Part shown: positions 7,722-15,828 of the stretch, piece after piece
How the letters are laid out: each line of letters starts with the position of its first letter
Position numbering within the stretch: the first letter of the stretch is position 1
Assembly (NCBI GenBank): GCA_964599695.1
Contig: CAZRGP010000002.1
Span: 62,001-126,000 of the forward strand
DNA: 64,000 nucleotides
Direction of reading: 5' to 3'
DNA from: RUG11783 sp964599695
GTDB taxonomy: Bacteria; Bacillota; Clostridia; Oscillospirales; Ruminococcaceae
Position numbers and translations under genes: made by a program
The notes under the pieces: generated by a model
Told to the model about the DNA's origin: nothing
The model's input: the letters and a program-made list of their open reading frames with translations, nothing else
Database searches by the model: none

Positions 7722-8600
7722 ATGAATCAGTTATTACAAACATTGATCAGCGGATTGAGCCTGGGGAGCATATACGCACTTATCGCTTTAGGATATACCA
7801 TGGTATATGGTATTGCTAAAATGCTTAATTTTGCCCATGGCGACATTATCATGGTTGGAGCGTATTCCTGTATTTGGCTTACAAGGTCTTTTGGCGTGCC
7901 ACCAATTATAGGGGCACTTTTTTCTATCATTATTTGTTCTCTTTTAGGTATTACCATTGAATTACTTGCTTATCGCCCATTAAGAAACGCTCCTCCGCTT
8001 GCGGTTCTGATTACTGCAATTGGAGTCAGTTATCTATTACAAAATTTAGCTTTATTGTTTTTTGGCAGTGAACAATTGGGATACCCTAACGTAATCAACT
8101 TTCCTAACCTTCAGATCGGAGAAATACTTGTAGACGGTAAATCAATTATGACTTTACTCGTAACTTCTGTCGTAATGGCTGTACTGCATGTTTTCGTAAA
8201 TAAAACGAAAATCGGTACCGCTATGAGAGCTGTTTCTGAAGACAGGGAAGCTGCCCAATTGATGGGTATCGATGTTAACAAGACTATTACTATAACTTTT
8301 GCCATAGGTAGTGCACTTGCTGCAGTGGCCAGCATATTCTACGGTAGCGTATATATGTTTATCAGGCCTACTACAGGCTCTATGCCTGGGATTAAGGCCT
8401 TTACCGCTGCAGTATTTGGCGGAATTGGCTCTATACCAGGTGCAATGCTCGGCGGCCTTCTTCTTGGTATCATTGAGCAGATGTCCAAAGCTTATATTTC
8501 AACCACATTAGCCGATGCTATTGTATTTACGGTCCTTATTCTTGTATTGATAATCAGGCCGGCAGGCTTGCTTGGTAAAAAGAGAAGGGAGAAAGTATGA
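7722..8600 (+). CDS. livH: Branched-chain amino acid ABC transporter permease LivH
   Basis: A 292-residue inner-membrane permease with about eight hydrophobic helices. It starts QTLISGLSLGSIYALIALGY, the characteristic LivH N-terminus, and has the cytoplasmic AMRAVSEDREAAQLMGI loop that contacts the ATPases. The RBS GGAGG is 7-8 bases upstream. It pairs with LivM, whose start overlaps the stop codon. Confidence 0.95.
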   Translation: MNQLLQTLISGLSLGSIYALIALGYTMVYGIAKMLNFAHGDIIMVGAYSCIWLTRSFGVPPIIGALFSIIICSLLGITIELLAYRPLRNAPPLAVLITAIGVSYLLQNLALLFFGSEQLGYPNVINFPNLQIGEILVDGKSIMTLLVTSVVMAVLHVFVNKTKIGTAMRAVSEDREAAQLMGIDVNKTITITFAIGSALAAVASIFYGSVYMFIRPTTGSMPGIKAFTAAVFGGIGSIPGAMLGGLLLGIIEQMSKAYISTTLADAIVFTVLILVLIIRPAGLLGKKRREKV

Positions 8601-9613
8601 TGAAAAAAAATAAAATACGCACTCTCTCTTCAAACACCTTAACTGTAATTCTACTTACTATCTGTTATTGTATAGTAGCGTTTCAAATCTATTCTGGTAA
8701 CGCTAGCAGGCAGTTAACAAATATAATAATTTCACTTTCCTGCCATATAGTCATGGCAGTTTCTCTAAATTTAGTTGTTGGGATGTTAGGAGAACTGTCT
8801 TTAGGGCATGCAAGTTTTATGTCGGTCGGTTTGTTTTCTGGTTGCTTGCTGTCAATATTTCTCAATAACACGTTCCCGCTGTTACCTTTGGCAATACGTT
8901 TACCTGTATGTATGTTATTCGGAGGCTTGATCGCTTCATTATTTGGCTTCATAGTTGGCCTTCCTGCACTTAGGCTTGACGGTGATTATCTTGCTATCGT
9001 TACTTTAGCATGCGGCGAGATAATTAAAAGCATCATTACAAACCTAAAAATTACAGGTGGTGCCAGAGGCCTTGACACCAGTACCATTTATCTTAAAACT
9101 CGTTCTCTTCTTCCATACGCTTTTATTCTTGATATTGTCACGATAATACTGATTATGCATTTGAAAAAATCCCGATATGGAAGAGCAATCCAGGCAATTC
9201 GTGATAATAAAATTGCCGCTGAATCATGTGGAATAGATATTATTAAACACAAACTATCTGTTTTTGTATTGGCAGCATTTTTCGCTGGAGCAGCTGGAAC
9301 ACTATATGGCCACAATTTTGCCAATATAAAAGCAACTACGTTTGACTATAACCTTTCTATCGAATTTTTGTTGATAGTTGTTTTAGGAGGAATGGGGTCC
9401 ATCAGAGGCTCTGTAATAGCCGCCGTCATACTTAAAGTCTTGCCGGAGGCTTTGCGAGGACTTGATGATTACAGAATGCTTATATATTCCTTAATGCTGA
9501 TTGTAATAATGCTTTTCAACTCTTCACCTATGTTTGACGGAATTAAAAGAACGCTTAATCCGAAGAGACTGTTGGTTAATGTGTTTAAAAGAAAATCAAC
9601 GGAGGATACCTAA
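8597..9613 (+). CDS. livM: Branched-chain amino acid ABC transporter permease LivM
   Basis: A 338-residue permease partner of LivH. It has an N-terminal hydrophobic segment, the GELSLGHASFMSVG motif and the coupling loop AIQAIRDNKIAAESCGI. The ATGA overlap with livH implies translational coupling. The last base of the stop codon is shared with the start of livG. Confidence 0.95.
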   Translation: MMKKNKIRTLSSNTLTVILLTICYCIVAFQIYSGNASRQLTNIIISLSCHIVMAVSLNLVVGMLGELSLGHASFMSVGLFSGCLLSIFLNNTFPLLPLAIRLPVCMLFGGLIASLFGFIVGLPALRLDGDYLAIVTLACGEIIKSIITNLKITGGARGLDTSTIYLKTRSLLPYAFILDIVTIILIMHLKKSRYGRAIQAIRDNKIAAESCGIDIIKHKLSVFVLAAFFAGAAGTLYGHNFANIKATTFDYNLSIEFLLIVVLGGMGSIRGSVIAAVILKVLPEALRGLDDYRMLIYSLMLIVIMLFNSSPMFDGIKRTLNPKRLLVNVFKRKSTEDT

Positions 9614-10461
9614 TGAAAGATAATAGGAAGGGATCTAACTTAGTAGAATATCCCAGCGGAGCTTATATTCCTGAAAGAGATATCAACAGTATACCTGTTT
9701 TAGAGGCTTATCATTTAGGTATCGATTTTGGCGGTCTAACAGCAGTTGACGATTTTTCTCTCACTATAGGAGCAACAGAAATTGCTGGTTTAATTGGTCC
9801 AAACGGCGCCGGAAAGACTACGGTGTTTAATCTGCTTACAAATGTGTACCAGCCCACGCGTGGAAACATAATGGTAAACGGCTTCAGTACTGCGGGAAAA
9901 TCTACACATCAAGTAAGCCAACTTGGTATTGCTAGAACATTTCAGAATATCAGACTGTTTTCCAACCTGTCAGTTCTGGATAACGTTAAAGTAGGGATGC
10001 ATAATCATATTAAAGAAAACTTGCTAACGTCTCTGCTTCATTCAAAGAGTTACAATAAAGAAGAGAATTATGCAGAAGAAAAGGCGCATGAGCTGTTATC
10101 ATTCTTTGATTTAGACAATCTTGCGGATTCTCAAGCTGGAAGCCTTCCTTATGGTGCACAGCGAAGGCTTGAAATAATAAGGGCTCTGGCAACTAAACCA
10201 AAAGTGCTTCTATTAGATGAGCCTGCTGCAGGGATGAACCCTCATGAAACTGCAGAACTGATGGAAAATATTTTAAGAATCAGAGATGAGTTCAATATCG
10301 CTATTGTTTTGATTGAACACGACATGAATCTTGTTATGGGTATTTGTGAAGGAATCTGTGTCATGAATTTCGGAAAAATAATAGCAAAAGGCGACCCAGA
10401 TCAAATAAAGAATGACCCTCTTGTTATTGAGGCATATCTGGGGAAGAAAGAGGTAGTATAA
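9613..10461 (+). CDS. livG: Branched-chain amino acid ABC transporter ATP-binding protein LivG
   Basis: A 282-residue cytoplasmic ATPase. It has Walker A GPNGAGKT, a signature reading LPYGAQRRLEI and Walker B VLLLDEPAAGMNP, with the C-terminal AYLGKK motif of the LivG family. An N-terminal tail of about 28 residues precedes the ABC domain. It forms a heterodimer with LivF. Confidence 0.95.
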   Translation: MKDNRKGSNLVEYPSGAYIPERDINSIPVLEAYHLGIDFGGLTAVDDFSLTIGATEIAGLIGPNGAGKTTVFNLLTNVYQPTRGNIMVNGFSTAGKSTHQVSQLGIARTFQNIRLFSNLSVLDNVKVGMHNHIKENLLTSLLHSKSYNKEENYAEEKAHELLSFFDLDNLADSQAGSLPYGAQRRLEIIRALATKPKVLLLDEPAAGMNPHETAELMENILRIRDEFNIAIVLIEHDMNLVMGICEGICVMNFGKIIAKGDPDQIKNDPLVIEAYLGKKEVV

Positions 10462-10462
10462 A

Positions 10463-11173
10463 GTGAAGGAAGTATTAAAGGTCGATCATATCAACGCTTA
10501 CTACAATTCCATTCATGCACTTTATGATGTGTCTTTTCATGTTGATGAAGGGGAGATCGTCACTCTTATTGGAGCAAATGGTGCAGGGAAGTCTACTACC
10601 TTGAAAACTATTTCCGGAATTATGAGGTCTCAAACAGGTTCAATTACTTTTAATAGTAATGATATCTCCAGATTTCCCGCACATAGAATCTCTGAATATG
10701 GGTTAGCTCATGTTCCTGAAGGAAGAAGGATCTTTTCTCAGCTTTCGGTGTTGGAGAACCTCGAGATGGGTGCATATACTCAACCAAAAAGCTCGATATC
10801 GGACTCTTTGGAAAAAGTATATAGTTTATTTCCGCGTCTTAAAGAGAGGTATAAGCAAATAGCAGGCACTTTATCAGGTGGTGAACAGCAAATGCTCGCT
10901 ATGGGACGAGCTTTAATGTCAAAACCAAAACTTATGATGCTTGATGAACCTTCCATGGGTTTGGCCCCAATACTTGTACAGGAAGTTTTTGAGATTATCA
11001 AAGATTTACACGAATCTGGTACAACTATTCTCCTTGTTGAGCAAAATGCTCAAATGGCTTTATCCATTGCAGATCGTGGTTACGTTCTAGAAAGTGGGAG
11101 AATCGTTATTGAAGATTCCGCAGCAATACTATCTAACAATCAACTTGTTAAAAAGGCTTATCTTGGTGGTTAA
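10463..11173 (+). CDS. livF: Branched-chain amino acid ABC transporter ATP-binding protein LivF
   Basis: A 236-residue cytoplasmic ATPase starting at GTG one base after the livG stop codon. It has Walker A GANGAGKS, signature LSGGEQQMLAMGRAL and Walker B MMLDEPSMGLAP, and ends KKAYLGG as LivF proteins do. It is the last gene of the operon and is followed by a terminator. Confidence 0.95.
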   Translation: MKEVLKVDHINAYYNSIHALYDVSFHVDEGEIVTLIGANGAGKSTTLKTISGIMRSQTGSITFNSNDISRFPAHRISEYGLAHVPEGRRIFSQLSVLENLEMGAYTQPKSSISDSLEKVYSLFPRLKERYKQIAGTLSGGEQQMLAMGRALMSKPKLMMLDEPSMGLAPILVQEVFEIIKDLHESGTTILLVEQNAQMALSIADRGYVLESGRIVIEDSAAILSNNQLVKKAYLGG

Positions 11174-11175
11174 TG

Positions 11176-11204
11176 AAAAAGAGACACAAATGTGTCTCTT
11201 TTTT
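11176..11204. terminator. Terminator after livF, shared with dnaI
   Basis: The inverted repeat AAAAAGAGACACA / TGTGTCTCTTTTT has T-runs on both strands, so it can end both the liv operon and the converging dnaD-dnaI operon. Confidence 0.85.
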
Positions 11205-11235
11205 GATATATAAACCGGTTTAGCTTTAATTATCA

Positions 11236-12198
11236 TTAAACTCTATTTATCCGAATATCGTCGCCTATACAAGGCAAAACCTTAAAACATCCAATCAACC
11301 TTGAGGCAATTTTGTCTCCGTATCTCGCTTTGAGCTTTTCATAATCATTGAAGTTAGTTGTGATTACTGTTGATAACTGCTCTGATATCCTACTATTTAA
11401 GATATCGTAAAGCATAGAAGTATAGTATGCATTGATATACTCACTGCCAAGATCATCAAGGATCAACAGATCACATCTCTTAAGTGAAGTCAGAGTAGAA
11501 GAGTATCTGTTTTCAGTTCTTTCCTCATCAATAATCTGTAAAATATTGGAACAAGAACAGTATACGACTTCATACCCCTTTTTTAAAACCTCATTGGCAA
11601 TAGAAAGTGCCAAATGTGTTTTACCAAGTCCAGTATTACCCATCAACAGCAAATTATCTGAGCACGGAAATCGTTTACTAAACTCAACACAGTCTTTTAG
11701 GTTTCCTTTCATCACATCATAAGGAATGAAACCATTTATTTTGTTATGAGAGTAATACGATAGATCAAAAGATTCAAAAGAGGACAATGAAAGGGGAGAT
11801 ACTTTCTGAATGTGATCTAGTTCATATTCCCTCATAAGATTGTTTTTACAAACACAAACGGACCCATCTTTTGTAATACCTGTGTCGCCACACAGATAGC
11901 AAGTATGAATATCATCTAAATCTTTAATGCTAAACCCATGATTAGCAAGGGTTGTTTTGATTTCATTAGAAATGCCTTGTAATTCTTGTGATATTTGCTC
12001 CAAACCTACTTTATCACCTTGTAGAGAAGCTTTTAATTTACGTATATTCAATTCTCTCCGATACGTTTCCAAGTCTGTATAGTTGTTACACTTTACAGCT
12101 ATTTCTTGTCTCTTTTTCAATGTTGCTTGAGCATTTGCTTCTCTACGACGTTCAAGTATTAAATTTGCATAATTATTTGCTTTTTCAGAATAGCTCAT
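11236..12198 (-). CDS. dnaI: DnaC/DnaI-family replicative helicase loader
   Basis: A 320-residue AAA+ ATPase that loads the replicative helicase. An N-terminal coiled-coil region is followed by a cysteine motif (CYLCGDTG ... CVCKN, about residues 100-118), typical of clostridial loaders and probably zinc-binding. The ATPase core has Walker A GNTGLGKTHLA and Walker B LLILDDLGSEY. The start overlaps the dnaD stop by 4 bases, so the two are translationally coupled. Confidence 0.88.
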   Translation of the reverse strand: MSYSEKANNYANLILERRREANAQATLKKRQEIAVKCNNYTDLETYRRELNIRKLKASLQGDKVGLEQISQELQGISNEIKTTLANHGFSIKDLDDIHTCYLCGDTGITKDGSVCVCKNNLMREYELDHIQKVSPLSLSSFESFDLSYYSHNKINGFIPYDVMKGNLKDCVEFSKRFPCSDNLLLMGNTGLGKTHLALSIANEVLKKGYEVVYCSCSNILQIIDEERTENRYSSTLTSLKRCDLLILDDLGSEYINAYYTSMLYDILNSRISEQLSTVITTNFNDYEKLKARYGDKIASRLIGCFKVLPCIGDDIRINRV

Positions 12199-13076
12199 TG
12201 ATCCGGGTCGTCCTTATTTTTATTAAGAATAGAAGTGAACAGGGGAGAAAATGCACCACTGGAATTGTTTGACTCGATATTCATAGGCCTGTCGCGCGTT
12301 TCCGATATATTTTTAATTCCTTTTTTATTCCAATCTTTTAATACAGAGTTAATATAAGCGATATTTGCGTCATTTTTTCTTAGCATAACTTCAGAAACAA
12401 AAGACTCATCATATCCGAAATCCAATAACCAGGACTGAATTACCTTGCATTGTTTTCTAGTCAAATCTTTTCTGTCGATTCCAGTAACTTCAGCAATTTT
12501 ACTGATGTATTCGTCACATTGCTCCATTAAATGAATTTGTTTATCATACTCCGCTTCTGTTCTAATGCCTAAATTATTCCATTCCTTTGCAGTATAGAGT
12601 GTCTCAGTAAGAACCTTTTTTCTTTCTTTGCGTAACATCCAATATGACTCAATATTCAATACTGCATAAACGGAAGGAAGGTAATTCTCATAGATTTCAA
12701 GGAGAATCCTGCTTTCGCTCAAACTCAATTCCTTTCCTAATATCTGTTGAGACTCTTGAAGCAAGGTTGCTATTTCGGGGTCAAGCATGACCATGTCCGC
12801 CATCTTATCATGATCTAACCTGGATGGCTGAATGTTTTCATTTACCAGTTCGATATCTTTTTCTACAACAAACTGTTTTTCTTTCCAGAATAAAACAGCT
12901 CTATTGAAAACAGATTCCGAGATTGATAGATCAAGTAACGCCTGTTTCTTATCTACTTCTTCATGTATCAGAAAATAAAGCCCCACCTTTAGAGTAAGAC
13001 CGTCGATATCCCTATAATATGTAGTTATAGCCGAGGGGAGTTGATTGAATATTATTTTTTGATTTAGATACAGCAT
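12195..13076 (-). CDS. dnaD: DnaD-domain replication initiation/restart protein
   Basis: A 293-residue protein with two DnaD/DnaB_2-like helical domains. The second is well conserved (DLTRKQCKVIQSWLLDFGY ... AYINSVLKDWNKKGI). DnaD-type proteins bind and remodel DNA and recruit the helicase loader. Here the loader gene follows immediately, as in other Clostridia. A promoter with TTGACG and TATAAT lies upstream at 13106-13135. Confidence 0.85.
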   Translation of the reverse strand: MLYLNQKIIFNQLPSAITTYYRDIDGLTLKVGLYFLIHEEVDKKQALLDLSISESVFNRAVLFWKEKQFVVEKDIELVNENIQPSRLDHDKMADMVMLDPEIATLLQESQQILGKELSLSESRILLEIYENYLPSVYAVLNIESYWMLRKERKKVLTETLYTAKEWNNLGIRTEAEYDKQIHLMEQCDEYISKIAEVTGIDRKDLTRKQCKVIQSWLLDFGYDESFVSEVMLRKNDANIAYINSVLKDWNKKGIKNISETRDRPMNIESNNSSGAFSPLFTSILNKNKDDPDQ

Positions 13077-13105
13077 TTTTATCTTTCGATGAGGTTATTT
13101 ATATA

Positions 13106-13135
13106 ATTATAGGAACAATGTCGTACGGGCGTCAA
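13106..13135 (-). promoter_or_regulatory. Promoter of dnaD-dnaI
   Basis: On the minus strand: TTGACG (13130-13135), an 18-base spacer and TATAAT (13106-13111). It lies back-to-back with the tRNA-Gly promoter. Confidence 0.7.
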
Positions 13136-13149
13136 ATGGAAAAGATATC

Positions 13150-13178
13150 TTGAATTTTGGTCTTTCATTATATATAAT
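13150..13178 (+). promoter_or_regulatory. Promoter of tRNA-Gly
   Basis: TTGAAT (13150-13155), a 17-base spacer and TATAAT (13173-13178). The mature tRNA begins only 11 bases after the -10 box, so the precursor has almost no 5' leader. Confidence 0.8.
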
Positions 13179-13188
13179 TTGTCCTAGT

Positions 13189-13262
13189 GCGGGTGTAGTT
13201 CAATGGCAGAACATCAGCTTCCCAAGCTGAATACGTGGGTTCGATTCCCATCACCCGCTCCA
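13189..13262 (+). tRNA. tRNA-Gly (anticodon CCC)
   Basis: A full cloverleaf: acceptor GCGGGTG/CACCCGC, anticodon stem TCAGC/GCTGA around loop TTCCCAA, T-arm GTGGG-TTCGATT-CCCAT (closing pair wobble) and encoded CCA. Anticodon CCC reads GGG. Confidence 0.95.
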
Positions 13263-13267
13263 CAACA

Positions 13268-13302
13268 AAAGGGCACCTATGTGATATAGGTGCCCTTTCT
13301 TC
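13268..13302. terminator. Terminator between tRNA-Gly and thiT
   Basis: An 11-bp stem (AGGGCACCTAT / ATAGGTGCCCT) with a T-tract after it and an A-tract before it. It serves the tRNA and probably also the converging thiT transcript. Confidence 0.8.
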
Positions 13303-13310
13303 AATCCAGT

Positions 13311-13919
13311 TTATTCTTTGAAATCAACATAGGGGAAAATGATTGCTGCAACTATAGTAGTTATAATCAGTTCAGGAATCATATACGTCCCATTATAAAC
13401 AAGACTGTAGAACGCACTTAATGCGTTACCCGACATTGTATTAAGTATATTCTGTCCCCAAGATCCAACTTCTCCGAAAAACCACTCAGCATATTCTCCC
13501 CAAACTACATAACCAGAAATAAAGTGAGATAAATACCTGAGCATTATCGCAACAACAGTTCCAGTTACAAACTCTTTCTTTGAAGATCCTAACTTTCCTC
13601 TAAACATACCTCCTAATCCTAGAACTGTAAAAGCGACCAGATAGTCGAACAAAAGCTCGAATACAAACGGAACAAAACCTGTTCCTGAACTGGTAAAACC
13701 GGTAATTGTCTGAATTAATGCAAATGCCAGCCCACCCAGAAGGCCCCATTTTATACCTCTCCTATAAGAAAACAGTATTATAGGTAACATAGAACACACA
13801 GTTATCGAACCGCCATAAGGCAAGAATTTAAACTTTGGCCAAATTGATAAGACAGCAGAAATCGCTATCAGCAATGCGCCTTCTACAAGGACTTTTGTTT
13901 TTGATGAATTATTGCTCAT
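13311..13919 (-). CDS. thiT: Thiamine ECF transporter S component ThiT
   Basis: A 202-residue integral membrane protein with about six helices that binds thiamine for import with the shared EcfAA'T module (not in this window). The family pattern is seen in LVEGALLIAISAVLS and KFKFLPYGGSITVCSMLPI, followed by YRRGIKWGLLGG. The frame is open further upstream, but that part lies in the TPP riboswitch. The start at ATG 13919, with RBS AGGAGG 5 bases upstream, is therefore chosen. The riboswitch and its terminator place it under thiamine pyrophosphate control. Confidence 0.93.
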   Translation of the reverse strand: MSNNSSKTKVLVEGALLIAISAVLSIWPKFKFLPYGGSITVCSMLPIILFSYRRGIKWGLLGGLAFALIQTITGFTSSGTGFVPFVFELLFDYLVAFTVLGLGGMFRGKLGSSKKEFVTGTVVAIMLRYLSHFISGYVVWGEYAEWFFGEVGSWGQNILNTMSGNALSAFYSLVYNGTYMIPELIITTIVAAIIFPYVDFKE

Positions 13920-13930
13920 TTTTCCTCCTA

Positions 13931-13957
13931 CAAAAAAACACCCACTGACGGGGTGTG
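13931..13957 (-). terminator. Riboswitch-controlled terminator before thiT
   Basis: On the minus strand a short stem (ACACCC/GGGTGT, loop of about 7) is followed by seven T, and then directly by the thiT RBS. Ligand binding upstream would favour this terminator and stop transcription. Confidence 0.75.
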
Positions 13958-13965
13958 TCTGGAAT

Positions 13966-14043
13966 GCACTTCCTACGACGGAATTACCCGACAGGTTCAA
14001 AGGGACAGGACGAATGTCCATCTCAGCCGAAGCGCCCCTGTGC
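13966..14043 (-). promoter_or_regulatory. TPP riboswitch (thi box)
   Basis: The minus strand carries the conserved thi-box elements in order: GGGGCGC, GGCTGAGA, CCCTTTGAACCTG, then GGGTAATTCCGTCGTAGGAAG. A closing P1 helix is formed by GCAC (14040-14043) and GTGC (13966-13969). Thiamine pyrophosphate is the known ligand of this class. Confidence 0.95.
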
Positions 14044-14075
14044 TATTAGTAATTCTATCATTTTATACCAAGAAA

Positions 14076-14912
14076 TCAATATGGTTTTTTACCAATAATT
14101 ACTCGGTCATGACCATCAATATCCTTCATGGTCTGTATATTGTCATATCCCCATTTAACCATAATCTCTTGAACGGCTTTCTTTTGTTCATCACCGATTT
14201 CATAAAGTAGAAAGCCACCGGGTCTTAGTTTAGGAAAGCAAAGGGGAGTTAATCTGTTGTAGAAATAACATCCATTTTCAGAAGCAATGAAAGCATCACG
14301 AGGTTCATATTTTAATTCTTCGTAATTGCTTTTATATTCAGCTTCAGTTACATAGGGTGGATTACACACAAAAATATCACAAGATGAATCTTCAAGCGAT
14401 GGAATATATGAGAAAACGTCTTCTTCAATTACTTTTACATTAGACTTTAGTCTGGCTTTATTATCATTAATAAGGCTGCAGGCTTTACTAGAGTACTCAA
14501 CAGCAATAATATCGCTTCCAGCAACTTTGTCCTCTATAGCAAATGCGATAGCCCCGGAACCGGAACAAAGATCAACTATAGTTGAATTGTGGAATAGAAG
14601 TGAACGCTTTATCGTCTCAAGTGCCAATAATTCTGTTTCAGGCCGTGGAATAAGAGCTCGTTCATCAACGATAAGCTCGATGTCCAAAAAAGGCCATGTA
14701 CCAAGAATATACTGAATAGGTTCTCCAGCCATTCTTTGATTTAACAACCGAACAATTTTCGTTAGGTTATTGTCTGATGTTACCTCAGCGTCAACAGGGT
14801 TAAAATGATTACCGGTAACCTTTCCGTAAATCAAATTGAACTCATGATCCGAAAGAGATGATGAGTTCATATATTCATTACGTATTCTTACCATGTCTTT
14901 ATATGAAGCCAT
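14076..14912 (-). CDS. prmC: Release factor glutamine methyltransferase PrmC
   Basis: A 278-residue SAM-dependent methyltransferase that modifies the GGQ glutamine of release factors. It has an N-terminal helical domain, the SAM-binding motif VDLCSGSGAIAFAI and the catalytic NPPY (FVCNPPYVTEAEY). Its TAATG start/stop overlap with the DUF1385 gene mirrors the common clostridial DUF1385-prmC order; prfA, often next to it, is absent here. It is the last gene of the 19229-to-14076 operon. Confidence 0.94.
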   Translation of the reverse strand: MASYKDMVRIRNEYMNSSSLSDHEFNLIYGKVTGNHFNPVDAEVTSDNNLTKIVRLLNQRMAGEPIQYILGTWPFLDIELIVDERALIPRPETELLALETIKRSLLFHNSTIVDLCSGSGAIAFAIEDKVAGSDIIAVEYSSKACSLINDNKARLKSNVKVIEEDVFSYIPSLEDSSCDIFVCNPPYVTEAEYKSNYEELKYEPRDAFIASENGCYFYNRLTPLCFPKLRPGGFLLYEIGDEQKKAVQEIMVKWGYDNIQTMKDIDGHDRVIIGKKPY

Positions 14913-15823
14913 TAGATTTTGTCCTTTTCGGGATCCTCAGGTATAACCGCTTTCATGGCATTTATAGCAACTTCAATCATATCATCCTCAGGCTCAAAAA
15001 CTGTAAGACGTTGGACTAAAAGACCAGGGAAGGAAAGAAGTCTAGAAAGTGCATTATCATGACGTCCTGCATATCTAATAAACTCATAAGATATTCCCAT
15101 TATTAAGGGTAAGAAGAGCAGTTTATAAAAAATCCTACTCAAAGTAGAATTCCAAGGAACAAAAGAAAAGAGCAAAATGCTGATAAGCAAAGTAATGAAA
15201 GTGAAGCTTGTCCCACATCTAGGATGAAAGCGTCCTTGTTTCCGAACGTTTTCGACGGTCAACTCCTCACCATTTTCATAGCAAAAAATTGTTTTGTGCT
15301 CTGCGCCATGATATTTAAACACACGCGCTATCTCATCCATTCTAGAAGCTGAATAAATATAAATAATAAAAATAGCAATTTTCAAAATGCTTTCTATAAC
15401 CGTTTTATAAACATCTAACCCAGGAATAACTTTGGCGATAATGCCAGTAATAAACGTCGGAAGAAACATAAACAATCCAATCGACATTAATCCGGCTAAC
15501 AAGGCTACACCATAGTTGATAACTTTATTATTCTCTCCAAAATGTTTATTCAACCACTTGTCCAGTTTGTCTTCTTCTTGGTCAGGGAAGGCAATATCTG
15601 AGGAATGCAATAGAAAAGTATAACCCGATTCAAGCGCTATCACCATCGATGCGATACCGCGTAAAATCGGATAACGCTCAAAGGGATTCTTTTTGGAAGG
15701 AGAAACCTCTTGTTGAATCGTCCCGTCTGGACGACGAACAGATAGGCATGTCATATCAGGACCGCGCATAGCAATCCCTTCCATTACAGCCTGCCCTCCG
15801 ATAGATGTTCTAAATTTACTCAT
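14912..15823 (-). CDS. DUF1385 (YqhQ-like) membrane protein
   Basis: A 303-residue protein starting IGGQAVMEGIAMRGPD, the diagnostic DUF1385 opening, followed by several hydrophobic helices and the conserved FKYHGAEHKTIFCYE and HPRCGTSF motifs. The function is unknown; it is very often upstream of prmC/prfA in Firmicutes. ATG 15823 is chosen over the TTG three codons upstream because SD spacing is better. It starts 5 bases after the histidine kinase stop. Confidence 0.88.
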   Translation of the reverse strand: MSKFRTSIGGQAVMEGIAMRGPDMTCLSVRRPDGTIQQEVSPSKKNPFERYPILRGIASMVIALESGYTFLLHSSDIAFPDQEEDKLDKWLNKHFGENNKVINYGVALLAGLMSIGLFMFLPTFITGIIAKVIPGLDVYKTVIESILKIAIFIIYIYSASRMDEIARVFKYHGAEHKTIFCYENGEELTVENVRKQGRFHPRCGTSFTFITLLISILLFSFVPWNSTLSRIFYKLLFLPLIMGISYEFIRYAGRHDNALSRLLSFPGLLVQRLTVFEPEDDMIEVAINAMKAVIPEDPEKDKI

Positions 15824-15828
15824 TATTA

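Noticed and set aside
13920..14021. In-frame N-terminal extension of ThiT by 34 residues
   Set aside because: The extension lies inside the TPP riboswitch and its terminator and has no RBS; the ATG at 13919 has AGGAGG.
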